The position numbers and the translations under genes were made by a program. The notes under the pieces were generated by a model that was given only the letters and a program-made list of their open reading frames with translations, made no database searches and had not been told where the DNA came from. A stretch of 64,000 bases of DNA from contig NW_027478160.1 in the NCBI RefSeq assembly GCF_051020975.1, forward strand, positions 19,614,001-19,678,000, given 5' to 3'. Positions 37,863 through 49,934 of the stretch are shown one piece after another (the first letter of the stretch is position 1; every line of letters starts with the position of its first letter). The DNA comes from Osmia lignaria lignaria (lineage: Eukaryota; Arthropoda; Insecta; Hymenoptera; Megachilidae).

Positions 37863-39504
37863 TTCTATGATATTTTTTGATCAGATGCGTAGTTCTCGAG
37901 ATATATCAAGATATTTAAAAGTTCCGAAGCCGCACCAACATAATAGAGATACAGAAACACCGTGGCCCCTTTCTTTGAGATAACTCTGCACTATTGCGAG
38001 CTGCAAATGCCACTTCCAGCTTAGCTGTGCAGAAGAAGAACAACAAGAAGAAGAAATATCTCGAAATATGTCCGTCAGGCCCCTTCCCTTGAGATAAATC
38101 TGCAAATATCTCGGAAACGAAGAGAGCTATGGCAAAATGTTAAGAGACCTTTTTTGTAGAGAATTATGTTTCCTACAATTTATGTTCTATGATATTTTTT
38201 GATCAGAAGCGTAGTTTTCGAGATATATCGAGATATTTGAAAGTTCCGAAGCCGCACCAACATAATAGAGATACAGAAACACCGTGGCCCCTTTCTTTGA
38301 GATAACTCTGCACTAGTGCGAGCCGCAAATGCCACCTCCAGCTTAGCTGTGCAGAAGAAGAACAACAAGAAGAAGAAATATCTCGAAATATGTCCGTCAG
38401 GCCAGTTCCTTTGAGCTGAATCTGCAAATATCTCGGAAACGAAGCGAGCTATGGCAAAATGTTAAGAGACGTTTTTTGTAGAGAATTATGTTTCCTACAA
38501 TTTATGTTCTATGATATTTTTTGATCAGAAGCGTAGTTTTCGAGATATATCGAGATATTTGAAAGTTCCGAAGCCGCACCAACATAATAGAGATACAGAA
38601 ACACCGTGGCCCCTTTCTTTGAGATAACTCTGCACTAGTGCGAGCCGCAAATGCCACCTCCAGCTTAGCTGTGCAGAAGAAGAACAACAAGAAGAAGAAA
38701 TATCTCGAAATATGTCCGTCAGGCCCCTTCCCTTGAGATATATCTGCAAATATCTCGGAAACGAAGCGAGCTATGGCAAAATGTTAAGAGACCTTTTTTG
38801 TAGAGAATTAAGTTTCCTACTTTTTATGTTCTATGATATTTTTTGATCAGATGCGTAGTTCTCGAGATATATCAAGATATTTAAAAGTTCCGAAGCCGCA
38901 CCAACATAATAGAGATACAGAAACACCGTGGCCCCTTTCTTTGAGATAACTCTGCACTATTGCGAGCTGGAAATGCCACTTCCAGTTTAGCTGTGCAGAA
39001 GAAGAACAACAAGAAGAAGAAATATCTCGAAATATGTCCGTCAGGACCCTTCCCTTGAGATAAATCTGCAAATATCTCGGAAACGAAGCGAGCTATTGCA
39101 AAACGTTAAGAGACCTTTTTTGTAGAGAATTAAGTTTCCTACTTTTTATGTTCGATGATATTTTTTGATCAGATGCGTAGTTCTCGAGATATATCAAGAT
39201 ATTTAAAAGTTCCGAAGCTGCACCAACATAATAGAGGTACAGAAACACCGTGGCCTCTTTCTTTGAGATAACTCTGCACTATTGCGAGCTGCAAATGCCA
39301 CTTCGAGCTTAGCTGTGCAGAAGAAGAACAACAAGAAGAAGAAATATCTCGAAATATGTCCGTCAGACCCCTTCCCTTGAGATGAATCTGCAAATATCTC
39401 GGAAACGAAGCGAGCTATGGCAAAATGTTAAGAGACCTTTTTTGTAGAGAATTAAGTTTCCTACTTTTTATGTTCTATGATATTTTTTGATCAGACGCGT
39501 AGTT
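37863..39504 (+). repeat. Five-monomer block, second copy of 28525-30166
   Basis: This segment matches 28525-30166 at an offset of 9338 bp (29 x 322). It also matches 41405-43046 at an offset of 3542 bp (11 x 322). The order is a GAAGAGAGCT monomer, two CCACCTCCAGC monomers (the first with GCCAGTTCC), an A-like CAGGACCC monomer, a D type and the start of the next. The 3542-bp offset equals that of the 1-6592 block, but the monomers are unrelated, so the equality is coincidental. Confidence 0.82.
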
Positions 39505-40483
39505 CTCGAGATATATCGAGATATTTGAAAGTTCCGAAGCCGCACCAACATAATAGAGATACAGAAACACCGTGGCCCCTTTCTTTGAGATAACTCTGCA
39601 CTAGTGCGAGCCGCAAATGCCACCTCCAGCTTAGCTGTGCAGAAGAAGAACAACAAGAAGAAGAAATATCTCGAAATATGTCCGTCAGGCCCCTTCCCTT
39701 GAGATATATCTGCAAATATCTCGGAAACGAAGCGAGCTATGGCAAAATGTTAAGAGACCTTTTTTGTAGAGAATTAAGTTTCCTACTTTTTATGTTCTAT
39801 GATATTTTTTGATCAGATGCGTAGTTCTCGAGATATATCAAGATATTTAAAAGTTCCGAAGCCGCACCAACATAATAGAGATACAGAAACACCGTGGCCC
39901 CTTTCTTTGAGATAACTCTGCACTATTGCGAGCTGGAAATGCCACTTCCAGTTTAGCTGTGCAGAAGAAGAACAACAAGAAGAAGAAATATCTCGAAATA
40001 TGTCCGTCAGGACCCTTCCCTTGAGATAAATCTGCAAATATCTCGGAAACGAAGCGAGCTATTGCAAAACGTTAAGAGACCTTTTTTGTAGAGAATTAAG
40101 TTTCCTACTTTTTATGTTCGATGATATTTTTTGATCAGATGCGTAGTTCTCGAGATATATCAAGATATTTAAAAGTTCCGAAGCTGCACCAACATAATAG
40201 AGGTACAGAAACACCGTGGCCTCTTTCTTTGAGATAACTCTGCACTATTGCGAGCTGCAAATGCCACTTCGAGCTTAGCTGTGCAGAAGAAGAACAACAA
40301 GAAGAAGAAATATCTCGAAATATGTCCGTCAGACCCCTTCCCTTGAGATGAATCTGCAAATATCTCGGAAACGAAGCGAGCTATGGCAAAATGTTAAGAG
40401 ACCTTTTTTGTAGAGAATTAAGTTTCCTACTTTTTATGTTCTATGATATTTTTTGATCAGACGCGTAGTTCTCGAGATATATC
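38540..40483 (+). repeat. Three-monomer tandem duplication with a 12-bp crossover interval
   Basis: 38540-39517 matches 39506-40483 at an offset of 966 bp. Monomer 39491 is the junction hybrid. Its first bases are E type (CAGACGCG, C at 39505) and everything from 39518 (G) onward is of the CCACCTCCAGC type. The exchange therefore lies between 39506 and 39517, inside TCGAGATATATC. The left-half/right-half marker combination CTCGAG plus TATCGAG at this monomer is unusual. Confidence 0.88.
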
Positions 40484-42486
40484 AAGATATTTAAAAGTTC
40501 CGAAGCCGCACCAACATAATAGAGATACAGAAACACCGTGGCCCCTTTCTTTGAGATAACTCTGCACTAGTGCGAGCCGCAAATGCCACTTCCAGCTTAG
40601 CTGTGCAGAAGAAGAACAACAAGAAGAAGAAATATCTCGAAATATGTCCGTCAGGCCCCTTCCCTTGAGATAAATATGCAAATATCTCGGAAACGAAGCG
40701 AGCTATGGCAAAATGTGAAGAGACCTTTTTTGTAGAGAATTAAGTTTCCTACTTTTTATGTTCTATGATATTTTTTGATCAGATGCGTAGTTCTCGAGAT
40801 ATATCAAGATATTTAAAAGTTCCGAAGCCGCACCAACATAATAGAGATACAGAAACACCGTGGCCCCTTTCTTTGAGATAACTCTGCACTAGTGCGAGCC
40901 GCAAATGCCACTTCCAGCTTAGCTGTGCAGAAGAAGAACAACAAGAAGAAGAAATATCTCGAAATATGTCCGTCAGGCCCCTTCCCTTGAGATAAATCTG
41001 CAAATATCTCGGAAACGAAGCGAGCTATGGCAAAATGTTAAGAGACCTTTTTTGTAGAGAATTAAGTTTCCTACTTTTTATGTTCTATGATATTTTTTGA
41101 TCAGATGCGTAGTTCTCGAGATATATCAAGATATTTAAAAGTTCCGAAGCCGCACCAACATAATAGAGATACAGAAACACCGTGGCCCCTTTCTTTGAGA
41201 TAACTCTGCACTATTGCGAGCTGCAAATGCCACTTCCAGCTTAGCTGTGCAGAAGAAGAACAACAAGAAGAAGAAATATCTCGAAATATGTCCGTCAGGC
41301 CCCTTCCCTTGAGATAAATGTGCAAATATCTCGGAAACGAAGCGAGCTATGGCAAAATGTTAAGAGACCTTTTTTGTAGAGAATTAAGTTTCCTACTTTT
41401 TATGCTCTATGATATTTTTTGATCAGATGCGTAGTTCTCGAGATATATCAAGATATTTAAAAGTTCCGAAGCCGCACCAACATAATAGAGATACAGAAAC
41501 ACCGTGGCCCCTTTCTTTGAGATAACTCTGCACTATTGCGAGCTGCAAATGCCACTTCCAGCTTAGCTGTGCAGAAGAAGAACAACAAGAAGAAGAAATA
41601 TCTCGAAATATGTCCGTCAGGCCCCTTCCCTTGAGATAGATCTGCAAATATCTCGGAAACGAAGAGAGCTATGGCAAAATGTTAAGAGACCTTTTTTGTA
41701 GAGAATTATGTTTCCTACAATTTATGTTCTATGATATTTTTTGATCAGAAGCGTAGTTTTCGAGATATATCGAGATATTTGAAAGTTCCGAAGCCGCACC
41801 AACATAATAGAGATACAGAAACACCGTGGCCCCTTTCTTTGAGATAACTCTGCACTAGTGCGAGCCGCAAATGCCACCTCCAGCTTAGCTGTGCAGAAGA
41901 AGAACAACAAGAAGAAGAAATATCTCGAAATATGTCCGTCAGGCCAGTTCCTTTGAGCTGAATCTGCAAATATCTCGGAAACGAAGCGAGCTATGGCAAA
42001 ATGTTAAGAGACGTTTTTTGTAGAGAATTATGTTTCCTACAATTTATGTTCTATGATATTTTTTGATCAGAAGCGTAGTTTTCGAGATATATCGAGATAT
42101 TTGAAAGTTCCGAAGCCGCACCAACATAATAGAGATACAGAAACACCGTGGCCCCTTTCTTTGAGATAACTCTGCACTAGTGCGAGCCGCAAATGCCACC
42201 TCCAGCTTAGCTGTGCAGAAGAAGAACAACAAGAAGAAGAAATATCTCGAAATATGTCCGTCAGGCCCCTTCCCTTGAGATATATCTGCAAATATCTCGG
42301 AAACGAAGCGAGCTATGGCAAAATGTTAAGAGACCTTTTTTGTAGAGAATTAAGTTTCCTACTTTTTATGTTCTATGATATTTTTTGATCAGATGCGTAG
42401 TTCTCGAGATATATCAAGATATTTAAAAGTTCCGAAGCCGCACCAACATAATAGAGATACAGAAACACCGTGGCCCCTTTCTTTGA
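40484..42486 (+). repeat. Block of 40457-42389 monomers leading into the long-range copy
   Basis: Monomers 40457, 40779 and 41101 precede a third copy of the five-monomer block (41423 to 42711). 41101 carries AAATGTGC, and TATGCTCTATG follows it at 41401. 41423 carries a private GAGATAGATC (41639). The last monomer (42389) is A-like on the right but has ACACCGTGG and TTTGAGATA, which marks the left limit of the block shared with 20913. Confidence 0.8.
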
Positions 42487-45400
42487 GATAACTCTGCACT
42501 ATTGCGAGCTGGAAATGCCACTTCCAGTTTAGCTGTGCAGAAGAAGAACAACAAGAAGAAGAAATATCTCGAAATATGTCCGTCAGGACCCTTCCCTTGA
42601 GATAAATCTGCAAATATCTCGGAAACGAAGCGAGCTATTGCAAAACGTTAAGAGACCTTTTTTGTAGAGAATTAAGTTTCCTACTTTTTATGTTCGATGA
42701 TATTTTTTGATCAGATGCGTAGTTCTCGAGATATATCAAGATATTTAAAAGTTCCGAAGCTGCACCAACATAATAGAGGTACAGAAACACCGTGGCCTCT
42801 TTCTTTGAGATAACTCTGCACTATTGCGAGCTGCAAATGCCACTTCGAGCTTAGCTGTGCAGAAGAAGAACAACAAGAAGAAGAAATATCTCGAAATATG
42901 TCCGTCAGACCCCTTCCCTTGAGATGAATCTGCAAATATCTCGGAAACGAAGCGAGCTATGGCAAAATGTTAAGAGACCTTTTTTGTAGAGAATTAAGTT
43001 TCCTACTTTTTATGTTCTATGATATTTTTTGATCAGACGCGTAGTTCTCGAGATATATCAAGATATTTAAAAGTTCCGAAGCCGCACCAACATAATAGAG
43101 ATACAGAAACACCGTGGCCCCTTTCTTTGAGATAACTCTGCACTAGTGCGAGCCGCAAATGCCACTTCCAGCTTAGCTGTGCAGAAGAAGAACAACAAGA
43201 AGAAGAAATATCTCGAAATATGTCCGTCAGGCCCCTTCCCTTGAGATAAATCTGCAAATATCTCGGAAACGAAGCGAGCTATGGCAAAATGTTTAGAGAC
43301 CTTTCTTGTAGAGAATTAAGTTTCCTACTTTTTATGTAGTATGATATTTTTTGATCAGACGCGTAGTTCTCGAGATATATCAAGATATTTAAAAGTTCCG
43401 AAGCCGCACCAACATAATAGAGATACAGAAACACCGTGGCCCCTTTCTTTGAGATAACTCTGCACTATTGCGCGCTGCAAATGCCACTTCCAGCTTAGCT
43501 GTGCAGAAGAAGAACAACAAGAAGAAGAAATATCTCGAAATATGTCCGTCAGGCCCCTTCCCTTGAGATAAATCTGCAAATATCTCGGAAACGAAGCGAG
43601 CTATGGCAAAATGTTAAGAGACCTTTTTTGTAGAGAATTATGTTTCCTACAATTTATGTTCTATGATATTTTTTGATCAGAAGCGTAGTTTTCGAGATAT
43701 ATCGAGATATTTAAAAGTTCCGAAGCCGCACCAACATAATAGAGATACAGAAACATCGTGGCCCCTTTCTTTGGGATAACTCTGCACTATTGCGAGCTGG
43801 AAATGCCACTTCCAGTTTAGCTGTGCAGAAGAAGAACAACAAGAAGAAGAAATATCTCGAAATATGTCCGTCAGGACCCTTCCCTTGAGATAAATCTGCA
43901 AATATCTCGGAAACGAAGCGAGCTATTGCAAAACGTTAAGAGACCTTTTTTGTAGAGAATTAAGTTTCCTACTTTTTACGTTCTATGATATTTTTTGATC
44001 AGAAGCGTAGTTTTCGAGATATATCGAGATATTTAAAAGTTCCGAAGCCGCACCAACATAATAGAGATACAGAAACACCGTGGCCCCTTTCTTTGAGATA
44101 ACTCTGCACTATTGCGCGCTGCAAATGCCACTTCCAGCTTAGCTGTGCAGAAGAAGAACAACAAGAAGAAGAAATATCTCGAAATATGTCCGTCAGGCCC
44201 CTTCCCTTGAGATAAATCTGCAAATATCTCGGAAACGAAGCGAGCTATGGCAAAATGTTAAGAGACCTTTTTTGTAGAGAATTATGTTTCCTACAATTTA
44301 TGTTCTATGATATTTTTTGATCAGAAGCGTAGTTTCCGAGATATATCGAGATATTTAAAAGTTCCGAAGCCGCACCAACATAATAGAGATACAGAAACAT
44401 CGTGGCCCCTTTCTTTGGGATAACTCTGCACTATTGCGAGCTGGAAATGCCACTTCCAGTTTAGCTGTGCAGAAGAAGAACAACAAGAAGAAGAAATATC
44501 TCGAAATATGTCCGTCAGGACCCTTCCCTTGAGATAAATCTGCAAATATCTCGGAAACGAAGCGAGCTATTGCAAAACGTTAAGAGAGCTTTTTTGTAGA
44601 GAATTAAGTTTCCTACTTTTTATGTTCGATGATATTTTTTGATCAGATGCGTAGTTCTCGAGATATATCAAGATATTTAAAAGTTCCGAAGCTGCACCAA
44701 CATAATAGAGGTACAGAAACACCGTGGCCTCTTTCTTTGAGATAACTCTGCACTATTGCGAGCTGCAAATGCCACTTCGAGCTTAGCTGTGCAGAAGAAG
44801 AACAACAAGAAGAAGAAATATCTCGAAATATGTCCGTCAGACCCCTTCCCTTGAGATGAATCTGCAAATATCTCGGAAACGAAGCGAGCTATGGCAAAAT
44901 GTTAAGAGACCTTTTTTGTAGAGAATTAAGTTTCCTACTTTTTATGTTCTATGATATTTTTTGATCAGATGCGTAGTTCTCGAGATATATCAAGATATTT
45001 AAAAGTTCCGAAGCCGCACCAACATAATAGAGGTACAGAAACACCGTGGCCTCTTTCTTTGAGATAACTCTGCACTATTGCGAGCTGCAAATGCCACTTC
45101 GAGCTTAGCTGTGCAGAAGAAGAACAACAAGAAGAAGAAATATCTCGAAATCTGTCCGTCAGACCCCTGCCCTTGAGATGAATCTGCAAATATCTCGGAA
45201 ACGAAGCGAGCTATGGCAAAATGTTAAGAGACCTTTTTTGTAGAGAATTAAGTTTCCTACTTTTTATGTTCGATGATATTTTTTGATCAGATGCGTAGTT
45301 CTCGAGATATATCAAGATATTTAAAAGTTCCGAAGCTGCACCAACATAATAGAGGTACAGAAACAACGTGGCCTCTTTCTTTGAGATAACTCTGCACTAT

Positions 45401-48300
45401 TGCGACCTGCAAATGCCACTTCCAGCTCAGCTGTGCAGAAGAAGAACAACAAGAAGAAGAAATATCTTGAAATACGTCCGTCAGGCCCCTTCCCTTGAGA
45501 TAAATCTGCAAATATCTCGGAAACGAAGCGAGCTATGGCAAAATGTTAAGAGACCTTTTTTGTAGAGAATTAAGTTTCCTACTTTTTATGTTCTATGACA
45601 TTTTTTGATCAGAAGCGTAGTTTTCGAGATATATCGAGATATTTAAAAGTTCCGAAGCCGCACCAACATAATAGAGATGCAGAAACACCGTGGCCCCTTT
45701 CTTTGAGATAACTCTGCACTAGTGCGAGCCGCAAATGCCACTTCCAGCTTAGCTGTGCAGAAGAAGAACAACAAGAAGAAGAAATATCTCGAAATATGTC
45801 CGTCAGGCCCCTTCCCTTGAGATAAATATGCAAATATCTCGGAAACGAAGCGAGCTATGGCAAAATGTTAAGAGACCTTTTTTGTAGAGAATTAAGTTTC
45901 CTACTTTTTATGTTCTATGATATTTTTTGATCAGATGCGTAGTTTTCGAGATATATCGAGATATTTAAAAGTTCCGAAGCCGCACCAACATAATAGAGAT
46001 ACAGAAACACCGTGGCCCCTTTCTTTGAGATAACTCTGCACTAGTGCGAGCTGCAAATGCCACTTCCAGCTTAGCTGTGCAGAAGAAGAACAACAAGAAG
46101 AAGAAATATCTCGAAATATGTCCGTCAGGCCCCTTCCCTTGAGATAAATCTGCAAATATCTCGGAAACGAAGCGAGCTATGGCAAAATGTTAAGAGACCT
46201 TTTTTGTAGAGAATTAAGTTTCCTACTTTTTATGTTCTATGATATTTTTTGATCAGATGCGTAGTTCTCGAGATATATCAAGATATTTAAAAGTTCCGAA
46301 GCCGCACCAACATAATAGAGATACAGAAACACCGTGGCCCCTTTCTTTGAGATAACTCTGCACTATTGCGAGCTGTAAATGCCACTTCCAGCTTAGCTGT
46401 GCAGAAGAAGAACAACAAGAAGAAGAAATATCTCGAAATATGTCCGTCAGGCCCCTTCCCTTGAGATATATCTGCAAATATCTCGGAAACGATGCGAGCT
46501 ATGGCAAAATGTTAAGAGACCTTTTTTGTAGAGAATTATGTTTCCTACAATTTATGTTCAATGATATTTTTTGATCAGAAGCGTAGTTTTCGAGATATAT
46601 CGAGATATTTAAAAGTTCCGAAGCCGCACCAACATAATAGAGATACAGAAACACCGTGGCCCCTTTCTTTGAGATAACTCTGCACTAGTGAGAGCCGCAA
46701 ATGCCACTTCCAGCTTAGCTGTGCAGAAGAAGAACAACAAGAAGAAGAAATATCTCGAAATATGTCCGTCAGGCCCCTTCCCTTGAGATAAATATGCAAA
46801 TATCTCGGAAACGAAGCGAGCTATGGCAAAATGTTAAGAGACCTTTTTTGTAGAGAATTAAGTTTCCTACTTTTAATGTTCTATGATATTTTTTGATCAG
46901 AAGCGTAGTTTTCGAGATATATCGAGATATTTGAAAGTTCCGAAGCCGCACCAACATAATAGAGATACAGAAACACCGTGGCCCCTTTCTTTGAGATAAC
47001 TCTGCACTATTGCGACCTGCAAATGCCACTTCCAGCTCAGCTGTGCAGAAGAAGAACAACAAGAAGAAGAAATATCTCGAAATATGTCCGTCAGGCCCCT
47101 TCCCTTGAGATAAATCTGCAAATATCTCGGAAACGAAGCGAGCTATGGCAAAATGTTAAGATACCTTTTTTGTAGAGAATTAAGTTTCCTACTTTTTATG
47201 TTCTATGATATTTTTTGATCAGATGCGTAGTTCTCGAGATATATCAAGATATTTAAAAGTTCCGAAGCCGCACCAACATAATAGAGATACAGAAACACCG
47301 TGGCCCCTTTCTTTGAGATAACTCTGCACTATTGCGAGCTGCAAATGCCACTTCCAGCTCAGCTGTGCAGAAGAAGAACAACAAGAAGAAGAAATATCTC
47401 GAAATACGTCCGTCAGGCCCCTTCCCTTGAGATAAATCTGCAAATATCTCGGAAACGAAGCGAGCTATGGCAAAATGTTAAGAGACCTTTTTTGTAGAGA
47501 ATTAAGTTTCCTACTTTTTATGTTCTATGACATTTTTTGATCAGAAGCGTAGTTTTCGAGATATATCGAGGTATTTAAAAGTTCCGAAGCCGCACCAACA
47601 TAATAGAGATACAGAAACACCGTGGCCCCTTTCTTTGAGATAACTCTGCACTAGTGCGAGCCGCAAATGCCACTTCCAGCTTAGCTGTGCAGAAGAAGAA
47701 CAACAAGAAGAAGAAATATCTCGAAATATGTCCGTCAGGCCCCTTCCCTTGAGATAAATATGCAAATATCTCGGAAACGAAGCGAGCTATGGCAAAATGT
47801 TAAGAGACCTTTTTTGTAGAGAATTAAGTTTCCTACTTTTTATGTTCTATGATATTTTTTGATCAGATGCGTAGTTCTCGAGATATATCAAGATATTTAA
47901 AAGTTCCGAAGCCGCACCAACATAATAGAGATACAGAAACACCGTGGCCCCTTTCTTTGAGATAACTCTGCACTATTGCGAGCTGTAAATGCCACTTCCA
48001 GCTTAGCTGTGCAGAAGAAGAACAACAAGAAGAAGAAATATCTCGAAATATGTCCGTCAGGCCCCTTCCCTTGAGATATATCTGCAAATATCTCGGAAAC
48101 GAAGCGAGCTATGGCAAAATGTTAAGAGACCTTTTTTGTAGAGAATTATGTTTCCTACAATTTATGTTCAATGATATTTTTTGATCAGAAGCGTAGTTTT
48201 CGAGATATATCGAGATATTTAAAAGTTCCGAAGCCGCACCAACATAATAGAGATACAGAAACACCGTGGCCCCTTTCTTTGAGATAACTCTGCACTAGTG
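42487..48300 (+). repeat. Long-range duplicated block, right copy (about 5.8 kb)
   Basis: Partner of 20913-26726 at an offset of 21,574 bp. It brings an E-F-A-B-A''-D unit (43033-44964) into a region otherwise made of other monomer families. Private changes relative to the left copy include 44588 (C to G) and 46493 (A to T). Agreement ends at 48301, where AGAG replaces CGAG. Confidence 0.92.
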
Positions 48301-48492
48301 AGAGCCGCAAATGCCACTTCCAGCTTAGCTGTGCAGAAGAAGAACAACAAGAAGAAGAAATATCTCGAAATATGTCCGTCAGGCCCCTTCCCTTGAGATA
48401 AATATGCAAATATCTCGGAAACGAAGCGAGCTATGGCAAAATGTTAAGATACGTTTTTTGTAGAGAATTATGTTTCCTACAATTTATGTTCT
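48301..48492 (+). repeat. Extra-monomer junction within the long-range duplicate
   Basis: This is the right part of monomer 48185, a G type (CTAGTGAGAGCC, AAATATGC) with GATACGTTTTTTG downstream. It has no counterpart at this place in the left copy and changes the offset from 67 to 68 monomers. It resembles 25001 and 27899 in its left and middle parts. Confidence 0.78.
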
Positions 48493-49934
48493 ATGATATT
48501 TTTTGATCAGAAGCGTAGTTTTCGAGATATATCGAGATATTTAAAAGTTCCGAAGCCGCACCAACATAATAGAGATACAGAAACACCGTGGCCCCTTTCT
48601 TTGAGATAACTCTGCACTAGTGCGAGCCGCAAATGCCACTCCCAGCTTAGCTGTGCAGAAGAAGAACAACAAGAAGAAGAAATATCTCGAAATATGTCCG
48701 TCAGGCCCCTTCCCTTGAGATAAATCTGCAAATATCTCGGAAACGAAGCGAGCTATGGCAAAATGTTAAGAGACCTTTTTTGTAGAGAATTAAGTTTCCT
48801 ACTTTTTATGTTCTATGATATTTTTTGATCAGAAGCGTAGTTTTCGAGATATATCGAGATATTTAAAAGTTCCGAAGCCGCACCAACATAATAGAGATAC
48901 AGAAACACCGTGGCCCCTTTCTTTGAGATAACTCTGCACTAGTGCGAGCTGCAAATGCCACTTCCAGCTTAGCTGTGCAGAAGAAGAACAACAAGAAGAA
49001 GAAATATCTCGAAATATGTCCGTCAGGCCCCTTCCCTTGAGATAAATCTGCAAATATCTCGGAAACGAAGCGAGCTATGGCAAAATATTAAGAGACCTTT
49101 TTTGTAGAGAATTAAGTTTCCTACTTTTTATGTTCTATGATATTTTTTGATCAGATGCGTAGTTCTCGAGATATATCAAGATATTTAAAAGTTCCGAAGC
49201 CGCACCAACATAATAGAGATACAGAAACACCGTGGCTCCTTTCTTTGAGATAACTCTGCACTATTGCGAGCTGCAAATGCCACTTCCAGCTTAGCTGTGC
49301 AGAGGAAGAACAACAAGAAGAAGAAGTATCTCGAAATATGTCCGTCAGGCCCGTTCCTTTGAGCTGAATCTGCAAATATCTCGGAAACGAAGCGAGCTAT
49401 GGCAAAATGTTAAGATACGTTTTTTGTAGAGAATTATGTTTCCTACAATTTATGTTCTATGATATTTTTTGATCAGAAGCGTAGTTTTCGAGATATATCA
49501 AGATATTTAAAAGTTCCGAAGCCGCACCAACATAATAGAGATACAGAAACACCGTGGCCCCTTTCTTTGAGATAACTCTGCACTATTGCGCGCTGCAAAT
49601 GCCACTTCCAGCTTAGCTGTGCAGAAGAAGACCAACAAGAAGAAGAAATATCTCGAAATATGTCCGTCAGGCCCCTTCCCTTGAGATAAATCTGCAAATA
49701 TCTCGGAAACGAAGCGAGCTATGGCAAAATGTTAAGAGACCTTTTTTGTAGAGAATTCTGTTTCCTACAATTTATGTTCAATGATATTTTTTGATCAGAA
49801 GCGTAGTTTTCGAGATATATCGAGATATTTAAAAGTTCCGAAGCCGCACCAACATAATAGAGATACAGAAACACCGTGGCCCCTTTCTTTGAGATAACTC
49901 TGCCCTAGTGAGAGCCGCAAATGCCACTTCCAGC
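48493..49934 (+). repeat. Continuation of the long-range duplication, right copy
   Basis: Partner of 26597-28038 (offset 21,896 bp). It ends inside monomer 49795, where CCAGCTTAG replaces CCAGCATAG. After this point the array changes character. Confidence 0.87.
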
